Below are positions 34,582-42,712 of a stretch of 43,856 nt of DNA, piece after piece. The notes under the pieces were generated by a model that had not been told where the DNA came from, did no database searches, and saw only the letters and a list, made by a program, of their open reading frames with translations. Location of the stretch: assembly GCA_900470965.1 (NCBI GenBank), contig UCCS01000014.1, forward strand, positions 1-43,856, read 5' to 3'. Position 1 is the first letter of the stretch. Every line of letters begins with the position of its first letter. The position numbers were made by a program, and so were the translations under genes. Source of the DNA: Hyphomicrobiales bacterium. Its GTDB lineage: Bacteria > Pseudomonadota > Alphaproteobacteria > Rhizobiales > Rhizobiaceae.

Positions 34582-35928
34582 CTAAACAGCAATGGAATGG
34601 CGCCCTTTGGCCTGTCCGAGATAGGCATCGAACCAGGAAGCGACCACCCGGCTAAAGACTTTTCCCGCCTCCGTGACGCAAAAACCGTCCGCCTCGACGG
34701 CGCAGAGACCATCCTGATCCAGTGCCGCAATCCGCCGCGCCTCCGTAATCAACAGCTCTGCCGCAGCCCCGAATTTCGCTCGGAGGTCACGGAAGGAAAA
34801 ACGAAAATCGCACATCAGCCGCTCGATCACATGCCCGCGCAGCCGGTCGTCATCGGAAACCGCGATCCCGCGCACCACGGCAAGCCCGCCGGCATCGACC
34901 ATGCGCTGATATTCGCCGGTCGCCGGCATGTTCTGCACATAGCCTTGCGGCAGCCGGCCGATCGAAGACGCGCCGAGCCCGATCAGCACGGGCGCTTCAT
35001 CCTCCGTATAGCCCTGGAAATTCCGGTGCAGGCGCCCTTCCCGAGCGGCGATCGCCAGCCCGTCGTCGACCCTGGCGAAATGGTCGATGCCGACGGGCTG
35101 GTAGCCGGCCGCGCGAAGCATCGCGGCTGCGTGGCCCATCTGCCGGAAGCGTTCTGCCGCATCGGGCAAAGTCTCTTCAGGGATCATCGTCTGATGTTTC
35201 TTCATCCACGGCACATGCGCATAGCCGAAGAGCGCGATACGGTCGGGATCGAGTGTGAGCATCTCGGAAACGGTACGCTCCATGCTCGCAAGCGTCTGAT
35301 GCGGCAACCCGTAGAGCAGATCGCAATTGACCGAGCGAACACCCCTCGCCCTGACGGCATCGACGACGCCCTTGGTCTGCTCGAATGTCTGCAGCCGGTT
35401 GATCGCCTGCTGGACCACTGGATCGAAATCCTGAACGCCAAGACTTGCCCGCGTCAGCCCGATCTCGGCAAGCGCATGGTAACGGGCCTCATCGAGATCG
35501 TTGGGGTCCATCTCGACGCTGATGGACGCATCCGCCTCGAAGCGGAAACGCGTCTTGAGATGCCCGACGAGGCCGATCATATCCGCAGGCTTCAGCATGG
35601 TGGGCGAGCCGCCGCCAAGATGCAGCGCGGTGATGCGCGCCTCGGGGATCAGCTGCGCCACCATATCTATCTCGTTCTTCAGCGAGCGCAGATAGGCGGC
35701 GATCGGCTCATAGCGTAGCGTCTGTTTCGTATGGCAAGCGCAGAACCAGCAGAGCCGGTCGCAATAGGGAATATGGACGTAGACAGAAACCGCAGTGTCG
35801 GGCGCGATCTCGTCCAGCCACAGCGCATATTCGCCAGCACCTATACTTGCGTTCAATTGCGGCGCTGTCGGATAGCTCGTATAGCGCGGTACGGGGCCGG
35901 AATATTTCTTCAGCAGGTCGGTTTTCAA
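34582..35928 (-). CDS. hemN: Oxygen-independent coproporphyrinogen III oxidase
   Basis: A 448-residue radical SAM enzyme of haem synthesis converting coproporphyrinogen III to protoporphyrinogen IX at low oxygen. The cluster motif is CDRLCWFCAC (C56, C60, C63, plus C65), with LGGGSPT for SAM binding and a C-terminal HemN domain. TTG 35928 was chosen because it has AAGGGA upstream and gives the family-like N terminus (MKTDLLKKYSGPVPRYTSYPTAP); another TTG at 35961 is possible. It is divergent from fnrN, and two FNR boxes lie in the gap, so induction by FnrN under microaerobic conditions is expected. Confidence 0.95.
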   Translation of the reverse strand: MKTDLLKKYSGPVPRYTSYPTAPQLNASIGAGEYALWLDEIAPDTAVSVYVHIPYCDRLCWFCACHTKQTLRYEPIAAYLRSLKNEIDMVAQLIPEARITALHLGGGSPTMLKPADMIGLVGHLKTRFRFEADASISVEMDPNDLDEARYHALAEIGLTRASLGVQDFDPVVQQAINRLQTFEQTKGVVDAVRARGVRSVNCDLLYGLPHQTLASMERTVSEMLTLDPDRIALFGYAHVPWMKKHQTMIPEETLPDAAERFRQMGHAAAMLRAAGYQPVGIDHFARVDDGLAIAAREGRLHRNFQGYTEDEAPVLIGLGASSIGRLPQGYVQNMPATGEYQRMVDAGGLAVVRGIAVSDDDRLRGHVIERLMCDFRFSFRDLRAKFGAAAELLITEARRIAALDQDGLCAVEADGFCVTEAGKVFSRVVASWFDAYLGQAKGRHSIAV

Positions 35929-35985
35929 GGCGGGGATTCCCTTAAAGAGACTTCCCTTCAAATAAACCTGCTGAAAAAGGAAACT

Positions 35986-35999
35986 TTGACCTGGATCAA
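35986..35999. promoter_or_regulatory. FNR-type anaerobox, proximal to hemN
   Basis: TTGAC-CTGG-ATCAA matches the FNR consensus TTGAT-N4-ATCAA at 9 of 10 defined bases. It lies in the hemN/fnrN gap, 32 bp from the second, perfect box. Confidence 0.85.
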
Positions 36000-36017
36000 A
36001 TCGGATTCGAGACGGAA

Positions 36018-36031
36018 TTGATAAAGATCAA
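36018..36031. promoter_or_regulatory. FNR-type anaerobox, perfect consensus
   Basis: TTGAT-AAAG-ATCAA fits the consensus exactly. If centred 41.5 bp upstream of a leftward start, it would drive hemN transcription from about 35983. Together with the box at 35986-35999 it gives the two-site arrangement known for rhizobial fnrN autoregulation. Confidence 0.92.
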
Positions 36032-36119
36032 GACGTAACCGCAAGAAATCGGGATAGATGACCTGGGGGCCGAAGCGTATCACAGACGCGAGGCCGAATG
36101 GTCGGATCGGGGCATCGAC

Positions 36120-36842
36120 ATGGATATCGCGCGCAGTGAAGATCCAGACATAAGTATTCCTGCAGCCTGCCGCGTCTGCGAGGCACGTCACGGCGTGGTC
36201 TGCAGCGCGCTGACATCAGCCCAGCTTCGCGAACTCTGCAAGCACTCCATGCGCCGCAAGATCGATGCGGGCAGCGAGATCGTCGCGCAAGGCGAAGAAG
36301 TCTTGTCCTACTCCAACATCATGAATGGCGTCGTGAAGCTCTGCAAGGTGATGCCGGACGGACGCCAGCAGATCGTCGGCCTGCAATTCGCCCCCGATTT
36401 CATCGGCCGCCCCTTCGTGCCCGAGAGTACGCTGTCGGCCGAAGCGGCCACACCGACGGAAATCTGCGTCTTCCCCCGCCGCCTCCTCGACCGGATGATA
36501 TCAGATACACCGGAACTGCAGCACAACCTGCATGCTCAGGCGCTGAAGGAACTGGATGCGGCACGGGAATGGATGCTGACGCTCGGCCGTCGCACGGCCC
36601 AGGAAAAGGTCGCAAACCTTCTCTATCTCGTCGCCACGCATGCCGAGCCGGAAACGGCCAGCAGCGCAGCCTTCGACCTGCCGCTCTCACGCAGCGAGAT
36701 TGCCGATTTCCTGGGGTTGACGATCGAAACCGTCAGCCGCCAGATGACCAAATTGCGCAAGCAGGGCGTCATCCAGATCGAGAACAGCCGTCATATCACC
36801 GTTCCCGATATGGATGAGCTCGAGCGTCTGGTTAGCGCCTGA
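36120..36842 (+). CDS. fnrN: FnrN, oxygen-sensing Crp/Fnr regulator
   Basis: A 240-residue Crp/Fnr protein. Cysteines C17, C20 and C28 (CRVCEARHGVVC) and C116 can hold the oxygen-labile [4Fe-4S] cluster. An effector domain (about 40-150) is followed by an HTH whose recognition helix is ETVSRQ (E203, S206, R207), the residues that read TTGAT. It activates microaerobic genes including hemN and, in symbiotic rhizobia, fixNOQP. Two anaeroboxes upstream imply autoregulation. ATG 36120 is used; the SD is weak. FixK is an alternative name, but FixK lacks these Cys residues. Confidence 0.94.
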   Translation: MDIARSEDPDISIPAACRVCEARHGVVCSALTSAQLRELCKHSMRRKIDAGSEIVAQGEEVLSYSNIMNGVVKLCKVMPDGRQQIVGLQFAPDFIGRPFVPESTLSAEAATPTEICVFPRRLLDRMISDTPELQHNLHAQALKELDAAREWMLTLGRRTAQEKVANLLYLVATHAEPETASSAAFDLPLSRSEIADFLGLTIETVSRQMTKLRKQGVIQIENSRHITVPDMDELERLVSA

Positions 36843-36847
36843 TTTGC

Positions 36848-37276
36848 TTACCGCGTGATCACCACGCGGGTATTGGCAAGGCCGTTTTCCTGCGCCATCG
36901 AGAAGAACTCGGCCGCGTTGTTGGGGTCGAGACGGACGCAGCCATGCGAGGCCGGCGTGCCGAGCCGCTTGCGTTCGAAAGTAGCATGAACGGCATAACC
37001 GCCATTGAAGAACACGGCGAACGGCATCGGCGCATTGTCGTATTTCTTGGAGCGGTGATCGCGAGACAGCCACTTGGCGCTCCAGGAACCGGTCGGCGTG
37101 GTATAACCCTTACGCGCCGTCGAAACCTTCCAGCGATACTTCACCCAACCGTTCTCGGTGACGGTCATCGTCTGCTTGCTGAGGCTGATATTGGCAACCA
37201 GCGTAGCAGCCTGAGCCGCAACTGGAGAAAACTGCAATAACAACACTGCGGTAGCAGCCGCAAAAAACGTCTTCAT
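36848..37276 (-). CDS. L,D-transpeptidase, YkuD family
   Basis: A 142-residue periplasmic protein with signal peptide MKTFFAAATAVLLLQFSPVAAQA and a YkuD catalytic domain: H97 in HATF and S110-H111-G112-C113 in SHGCVRL, with C113 as nucleophile. Such enzymes form 3-3 cross-links in peptidoglycan or attach proteins to it; Rhizobiales rely heavily on them for polar growth. It is a short, single-domain member. It converges on fnrN with five bases between; a 136-bp AT-rich gap upstream probably holds its promoter. Confidence 0.93.
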   Translation of the reverse strand: MKTFFAAATAVLLLQFSPVAAQAATLVANISLSKQTMTVTENGWVKYRWKVSTARKGYTTPTGSWSAKWLSRDHRSKKYDNAPMPFAVFFNGGYAVHATFERKRLGTPASHGCVRLDPNNAAEFFSMAQENGLANTRVVITR

Positions 37277-37412
37277 GGTCGTCCCTCTATCGAACCTTTA
37301 AAGGCTTATTTTCGCCCAACGAGAGAAGAGACTACGGCAATACTTGTTATTTTGCTTTAACTCGAATGGTAATCACATTTCTAACAAGCCAGGGCCGGTT
37401 GCGGCACTGGCG

Positions 37413-38921
37413 TCACTCGGGAAAGCCGGCCTTGCGATAGCCGTCGACAAAATGCGCGAGCGTCGCTGCGTCGCGGAATGGTTCCATCGCGACCCAGTGG
37501 CTGATCGTGAAATGTGGGTTTGCGACGAGGAACAGCTCCGCCTCTGCACGGGCCTCATCGAGCCGGCCGAGCTGGGCAAGACCTGCCGCCAGGAAACGGC
37601 GTGAGCTCGTGCGATAGGTTTCCTCCCGGCGCAGCGTCTCTACGACGGCTTCATAGTTGCCATCAGCATATTGCGCTTGGCCGAGTGTCAAATAATACCA
37701 GCTGGCCGGAAACGGGTTCAGCCGAAACGCCTTGCCGATATGCTCCAGGCCCTCGTCGATCCGCCCGGCGAGAACGGAAATATCTGACAGAGCCGCCCAC
37801 GTATCGGCCTCATTCGGGTCGAGCGCGATGGCGTTTTCGAATTCCGCATCGGCTTCCGCGAAGCTGCGCTCATAGGCAAGCAGGTAAGCAAGCACCCAGC
37901 GGCAGCCGGCATCGTTCGGATCGAGCGCGACGGCCTTGCGCGCCAATTCCAGGGCAACGCTGCGATTGGCTTCGGTTGGACCACCGCTATGCACCCATCC
38001 CATCCAATGGTTCAGCGCAAGCCACCGATGGGCCTCGGCATAGTCAGGGTCGAGCGCAATCGCCCGTGTCAGCATCAGCTGCGTTTCCAGCGCGCTTTGC
38101 GGCGCATCATCCATCAGCGTGCGCGCCCGCACGCAGAGATCATAGGCTTCGAGGCTCTTGGGGCGGTTACGCGGCGGCGGTGGACGCAGCCGGCCAAGCA
38201 GCGCCTCGACGATCTTGCCGGTGACCTCGTCCTGAACGGCAAAAATATCGTCCAGGCCACGATCGAAACGCTCCGCCCAGAGATGATCGCCGCTCTCGGC
38301 ATCGACGAGCCGGGCGTTGATGCGCACGCGCTCCGCCGCCCGTCTGGCGCTGCCGTCGAGCAGGTAACGCACCCCAAGCTCTCCGGCGATATCACGCACA
38401 TCCATCGCCTTTCCCTTATAGGCAAAGCTCGAATTGCGGGCGATGACGAAGAGGCCCGAGGTCCGGGAAAGATCGGTGATAAGGTCTTCGGTCAGGCCAT
38501 CCGCAAAACCCTCCTGCTCCGGATCGCCGCTGACGGTGACGAAGGGCAGTACGGCAATCGAGGGTTTGTCGGGCAGCGCCAAAGCTTTTCGCCTCCCGCT
38601 GCCGAGCTGTTTTATGGCGCCGGTGAAGCGATAGCCGATGCGCGGAACCGTCGAGATCCATTCACCGCCGTCAGCGGCAGGCCCCAGCAGCTTGCGCAGC
38701 TGCGCGATCTGGACGGTGAGGTTGCCCTCCTCGACGGCCGTGCCCGGCCAGGCCGCATCCATCAGCTCGGTCTTGGCGAGAATTTCGCCGGGCCGCCCGA
38801 CGAGCGCGGCAAGCAGCTTTACCCCGCGGTGCCCGACGGCAACGGGATCGTCGTTCCGAAGAAGCGTCCCCGCCTCCGGATCAAGTACGAACGGACCAAA
38901 GACAAAACGCGCTCCCTGCAT
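37413..38921 (-). CDS. Winged-helix/TolB-like/TPR regulator
   Basis: A 502-residue protein. Residues about 5-100 are an OmpR-type winged helix (FGPFVLDPEAGTLLRN, VQIAQLRKLLG, VPRIGYRFTG). Residues about 120-250 are the TolB-like/adenylate-cyclase-associated domain (IAVLPFVTVSGDPEQEGFADGLTEDLITDLSR). The rest has TPR-type repeats. No membrane helix, unlike CadC, and no cyclase catalytic domain, so it is a soluble regulator. ATG 38921 was chosen because AGGA lies about 7 nt upstream; ATGs at 38930 and 38945 are possible. It lies upstream of the L,D-transpeptidase gene in the same direction. Targets are unknown. Confidence 0.88.
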   Translation of the reverse strand: MQGARFVFGPFVLDPEAGTLLRNDDPVAVGHRGVKLLAALVGRPGEILAKTELMDAAWPGTAVEEGNLTVQIAQLRKLLGPAADGGEWISTVPRIGYRFTGAIKQLGSGRRKALALPDKPSIAVLPFVTVSGDPEQEGFADGLTEDLITDLSRTSGLFVIARNSSFAYKGKAMDVRDIAGELGVRYLLDGSARRAAERVRINARLVDAESGDHLWAERFDRGLDDIFAVQDEVTGKIVEALLGRLRPPPPRNRPKSLEAYDLCVRARTLMDDAPQSALETQLMLTRAIALDPDYAEAHRWLALNHWMGWVHSGGPTEANRSVALELARKAVALDPNDAGCRWVLAYLLAYERSFAEADAEFENAIALDPNEADTWAALSDISVLAGRIDEGLEHIGKAFRLNPFPASWYYLTLGQAQYADGNYEAVVETLRREETYRTSSRRFLAAGLAQLGRLDEARAEAELFLVANPHFTISHWVAMEPFRDAATLAHFVDGYRKAGFPE

Positions 38922-39098
38922 GGCGCGCATCCTAGAGGCTTTCATGCCGGGTTGGAACCGTCCTGCCTGATGCCATTCGATCTCGGCATTCCCGCGGACA
39001 ATTTCGTTCGCCTAGGCGCGTGGCATCCGAGGCGCGACTGGTTTAATCGTGTTCGATCAGATAATTACCGGCTGAAAAAAGAGCGTCGAGGTACACCC

Positions 39099-39758
39099 AT
39101 GGTTTTCTGGATAGCAAGTCTGGTGGGACTGGCGGTCGCCCATCTCTCCGGCTCCCTGCCCACGGGCTATCTGGCGGGCAAACTGCTCAAGGGCATGGAT
39201 ATCCGCGAGCATGGCTCCAGATCCACCGGAGCAACGAACGTACTCAGAACGCTCGGTAAATGGCCTGCTTTGGCGGTTCTCCTGATCGATGTGCTGAAAG
39301 GTGTCGCAGCAGTCGTCTTTGCCCGCTGGTTTTATCTCTGGCTCTCGACAGTACCATCGGGCACGCCGCCGACGGCGCCTGACCTGCAAAGCGCGGAGCC
39401 CTGGATTGTTTGCCTGGCCGGTCTTGGCGTGCTGTTGGGGCATGGCCGTTCGATCTGGCTGAACTTTACGGGAGGCAAGTCTGCTGCGACAGGGCTCGGC
39501 GTGTTGCTGGCAATGTCCTGGCCCGTCGGTTTGGGTGCCGCGGCGGTTTTCTGCCTTGCACTGGCCGCCTTCCGCATTGTTTCCCTGAGTTCGATGCTGG
39601 CAGCGTTGACGGCCATCGCTCTCGTCTGCGGCCTGGAGCAACCGTTGCCCTATCGGCTGCTGGTAATATCAGGCGGCATCTACGTGATTGTGCGCCATCG
39701 CGCCAATATCAGGCGGCTGCTCACTGGGACGGAGCCGCGTCTGGGCAAAGTCGCCTAG
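39099..39758 (+). CDS. plsY: PlsY-type acyl-phosphate:glycerol-3-phosphate acyltransferase
   Basis: A 219-residue polytopic membrane protein. The three PlsY loops are present: GSLPTGYLAGKLLKGMDIREHGSRSTGATN (about 18-47), LGHGRSIWLNFTGGKSAATGLG and IVRHRANIRRLL. It makes lysophosphatidic acid from acyl phosphate and glycerol 3-phosphate. In the second motif FTGGKSAATG replaces the usual FxGGKGVATG, so it may be a divergent or second copy. ATG 39099 has GAGG about 7 nt upstream; the longer frame behind it is antisense to the regulator gene. Confidence 0.88.
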   Translation: MVFWIASLVGLAVAHLSGSLPTGYLAGKLLKGMDIREHGSRSTGATNVLRTLGKWPALAVLLIDVLKGVAAVVFARWFYLWLSTVPSGTPPTAPDLQSAEPWIVCLAGLGVLLGHGRSIWLNFTGGKSAATGLGVLLAMSWPVGLGAAAVFCLALAAFRIVSLSSMLAALTAIALVCGLEQPLPYRLLVISGGIYVIVRHRANIRRLLTGTEPRLGKVA

Positions 39759-39801
39759 AATCAAAAAAGCACCGATACCAATTGCTGCGAGCGGAAGCGT
39801 T

Positions 39802-40713
39802 TCAATCCTGCCTGACGATGGCGCCGACCGCATTGACGAGCACGCGTGATGCGGTCAGCGCCGACAGGCCGTCGATATCAGCCGGAGGATAAAACTCGAC
39901 CAGATCGAACCCGGCGATTCTCGCCCGCCTGCCGAGGCCGGCGATCAGGTCGATCACCTGCGTGTAGGTAAGGCCACCAGGAGTACGCGCCGCCACGCCC
40001 GGCATGATGCCGGGATCGATGCTGTCGCAATCGAGCGTAACGACCACCCGTGCGCCCTCGGGAATATGCCGGAGAGCAGCTTCGACACCCGCCGTGTGGA
40101 TCTCGCGGGCAGTGACAAAGCGGCTGCCATAGCGCTGCGCCGCTTCCACCTCGGCGATGCGCGCGCTGCCGACGCTGCGCAGACCGACTTGCACCATACC
40201 GGCGACATGCGGCATCTCGCTCGCCCGACGCATCGGACTTGAATAGCCGTAGCGCTCGCCATGCACCTCGTCGCGCCAATCGATATGGGCATCGATCTGC
40301 AGGACCCAGACCGGCCCTTGATCCGCAAAGCCGGCGAGGAAAGGAAATGTCACGGAACAATCTCCCCCGAGCAGGATCGGTATGGCCGGCAATGCCAGTA
40401 TCTCACGCGTCTTCGCCTCGATCCGGGCGCGGTTGCCGGCATTGTCATGCATGGTGGTCTCGATGTCGCCGGCATCGATGCAGGAGATCGGCCTGTCGGC
40501 AAACAGCGGGCCGCCGAGATCGAAATCCCAATGGTCGATGAGCCCGGCATCCTCCTGGCTCGCAGCGCGGATGGCGCCGGCGGCCAGCGCATAACCGCTG
40601 CTGTCCTTGCCGGGATAGGTGCTGCCGTGCGCGGCTGCGAAGATCACCGCACGGGGCAAACGGCCATCGGCCAGGCGATCGGGAAGGCCGAGAAAGGAAG
40701 ATGAGGCAGTCAT
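39802..40713 (-). CDS. Arginase/agmatinase-family ureohydrolase with altered metal site
   Basis: A 303-residue ureohydrolase-fold protein. The usual metal-binding motifs are GGDCS (C119 where most members have His), DAHID (D141, H143, D145) and DCDSIDPG (D228, D230). Five of six usual dimetal ligands are kept. Agmatinase and other guanidine-amidohydrolase activities are known in the family; the replaced ligand makes the substrate and activity uncertain. It converges on plsY and is divergent from a DUF1127 gene. Confidence 0.85.
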   Translation of the reverse strand: MTASSSFLGLPDRLADGRLPRAVIFAAAHGSTYPGKDSSGYALAAGAIRAASQEDAGLIDHWDFDLGGPLFADRPISCIDAGDIETTMHDNAGNRARIEAKTREILALPAIPILLGGDCSVTFPFLAGFADQGPVWVLQIDAHIDWRDEVHGERYGYSSPMRRASEMPHVAGMVQVGLRSVGSARIAEVEAAQRYGSRFVTAREIHTAGVEAALRHIPEGARVVVTLDCDSIDPGIMPGVAARTPGGLTYTQVIDLIAGLGRRARIAGFDLVEFYPPADIDGLSALTASRVLVNAVGAIVRQD

Positions 40714-40900
40714 GTCCTTGTTGTCCTGATCAGGCGAAATCCTGTTTTGACCTGTTTAGTCCCTTTGGAAGTTTTTGCGAACTTTTTGGAAGCGCTTAAT
40801 TACGCCCCGCGCCACATCCTCCAGACTCCACCATCCTTTGAAATCAAAGGTCCCAGGCGAAATCCAAGTTCCCGGACCTTCAAGCTCCATGGAGTTCATC

Positions 40901-41125
40901 ATGAGCGATTGCTGCACCCTTGCATCAGCCCCACGTCAAAAGTTGTCGCGCCGGCACAACAGCCTAATCATCCTGCGAAGCGCGATCATGCGCTGGTTCT
41001 GGCGCATCCGCATCCGCCGCGAACGGAAGCGACGGTCCAAAATCAGCCCCGTTCTGATCGACGATATCGGCCTGACGGAACAACAGGCAGGCTCCGAGGC
41101 CACCGGCTTTTTCTGGCACGCGTGA
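40901..41125 (+). CDS. Small DUF1127 (YjiS-like) protein
   Basis: A 74-residue basic protein. The C-terminal DUF1127-like segment is VLIDDIGLTEQQAGSEATGFFW, preceded by an Arg-rich stretch (IRIRRERKRRSK). ATG 40901 follows GGAG by 6 nt. Short DUF1127 proteins in rhizobia and Agrobacterium have been linked to RNA turnover and to carbon and phosphate metabolism. It lies 12 bp before the MFS gene and may share its transcript. Confidence 0.8.
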   Translation: MSDCCTLASAPRQKLSRRHNSLIILRSAIMRWFWRIRIRRERKRRSKISPVLIDDIGLTEQQAGSEATGFFWHA

Positions 41126-41137
41126 GGCGAATCTCCA

Positions 41138-42352
41138 ATGACACACGATGGCCAGTTTCCTCCAGCCGCAATGATCGACCGGCGCAGCCCGATATCGCCA
41201 CGCGAAGATCGCATTCCATGGGCCGCGATGGCAGGCATCATCGCCACCGTCACGGTGTTCGCCATGGCGCAGGGCCTGACCTATCCGCTTCTGAGCTTCA
41301 TTCTCGAGCGGCAGGGAACACCGTCAGGCCTGATCGGCCTGTCGGCCGCCATGACGCCAACAGGCTTCATCGTCTCCGCACCCTTCATTCCTGCCCTGTC
41401 ACGCCGCGTGGGCGCCGGACGGCTTGCCATCCTCTGCTCGATCCTCGCAGCACTCAGCCTGATTGCCATCGCCTGGACGCAGGAGATTTGGGCCTGGATG
41501 CCGCTGCGCTTCCTGCTCGGCGTCTTCGCCAACCCGCTCTACGTGATCAGCGAAACCTGGCTGCTCGCCATTACGCCGGCCGCGCGCCGCGGCCGCATCA
41601 TGGGCCTCTATTCGTCCGTCGTATCAGGCGGCTTCGCCATCGGCCCGCTGTCCCTCGGCCTTGCCGGTACGGAGGGCTGGCCACCCTTCCTGATCGGTAT
41701 TTTCGCCTTCCTCGTCTGCGGCCTGATCGTGCTTGCCGTCACAAGACGACTGCCCGACATGCCGCAGGAGGGCGAAGCCATATCTGTCGGCGGCTTCGTC
41801 ATGCTGGCGCCGCTCCTGCTCGTCGCCGTCTTCGTCGCCGCCGGTTTCGAGCAGACCCTGCTTGCCCTGTTCGCCGTCTATGGCGCAGCCCTCGGCAGCC
41901 CCGAACCCCGCATCACCGCGCTGATCACCTGCTTCATCGCAGGCAATGCCGTGCTGCAGATCGTCCTCGGCCGCCTCGCCGAACAATTTGGCTCGCGCCC
42001 TACCCTGCTCTTCTGCGTGCTCGCCTCGCTCGCCGGCTGCCTGCTCCTGCCGCTGCTCTTCGACACGTGGCTCATCTGGCCGCTGTTTTTCGCCTGGGGC
42101 GGCGTCTCCTTCGGCATCTACACCCTGTCGCTGATCAAGCTCGGCGAACGCTTCACCGGCCAGTCCCTCATCGCCGGCAACGCCGCCTTCGCCCTCGTCT
42201 GGGGCCTCGGCGGCATCGCAGGCTCGCCCGCGACGGGCGTGGCGATGCAACTGATCGGCCATCAGGGCCTGCCATTGTCGCTCGGGCTGTTGAGCGGAGT
42301 GCTGGTGATGTTGCTGATGGCTAGGGGACGACGTGACCCACAAAGTTCCTAG
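41138..42352 (+). CDS. MFS transporter (YcaD-like)
   Basis: A 404-residue, twelve-helix transporter with an MFS pattern: RVGAGRLA loop between helices 2 and 3, PAARRGRIMGLYSS after helix 4-5, and RLAEQFGSRPTLL in the second half. It resembles the YcaD/UMF-type drug or metabolite exporters. The substrate is unknown. It starts 12 bp after the DUF1127 gene and overlaps the next, convergent gene by 4 bp. Confidence 0.9.
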   Translation: MTHDGQFPPAAMIDRRSPISPREDRIPWAAMAGIIATVTVFAMAQGLTYPLLSFILERQGTPSGLIGLSAAMTPTGFIVSAPFIPALSRRVGAGRLAILCSILAALSLIAIAWTQEIWAWMPLRFLLGVFANPLYVISETWLLAITPAARRGRIMGLYSSVVSGGFAIGPLSLGLAGTEGWPPFLIGIFAFLVCGLIVLAVTRRLPDMPQEGEAISVGGFVMLAPLLLVAVFVAAGFEQTLLALFAVYGAALGSPEPRITALITCFIAGNAVLQIVLGRLAEQFGSRPTLLFCVLASLAGCLLLPLLFDTWLIWPLFFAWGGVSFGIYTLSLIKLGERFTGQSLIAGNAAFALVWGLGGIAGSPATGVAMQLIGHQGLPLSLGLLSGVLVMLLMARGRRDPQSS

Positions 42353-42705
42353 GAATTCGGATATTTGCCTGGGATCGGCGGGCTCGCCCAGGGGCCGACA
42401 TCATTTCCGGTATCCAGTACATCGAGCTGCCGCTGAACGGCCTCGTCCAGTTCATCCTGCAGGGATTGGAAGTGATCGATCACACCATATTGCGTCCATG
42501 CCGATCGATTGAAGCCATGTTCGAACTGATTGTAATAGATCACCGTCGAGCCGATCAGTGCCACGACCCAGCATCGATCATAGCCGCGCAATTCCCATTC
42601 CTCGGGCGGCCGCCGGATCGCATCCCAGAAACGCCGCTGCCGGAAGGACATGGAGGTCCAGCCGTCATTGATCTTCTCCCACAGCTGTTCTTCCGGATAG
42701 GACAT
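42349..42705 (-). CDS. Hypothetical protein, 118 residues
   Basis: A soluble, Trp/Tyr-rich protein, MSYPEEQLWEKINDGWTSMSFRQRRFWDAI onward, with one short hydrophobic stretch (CWVVALIGSTVIYY). I do not recognise a family. It follows the cobD stop in the same direction with 7 bp between, and overlaps the convergent MFS stop by 4 bp. It may be co-transcribed with the cob genes. No role is evident. Confidence 0.7.
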   Translation of the reverse strand: MSYPEEQLWEKINDGWTSMSFRQRRFWDAIRRPPEEWELRGYDRCWVVALIGSTVIYYNQFEHGFNRSAWTQYGVIDHFQSLQDELDEAVQRQLDVLDTGNDVGPWASPPIPGKYPNS

Positions 42706-42712
42706 TCCTAGC

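Noticed and set aside
37989..39098. Upstream extension of the plsY frame
   Set aside because: The 370 codons before ATG 39099 are antisense to the winged-helix regulator; the SD is at 39099.
40781..40800. LacI-like palindrome AAGCGCTT before the DUF1127 gene
   Set aside because: Only eight bases, no regulator gene nearby and no second site.
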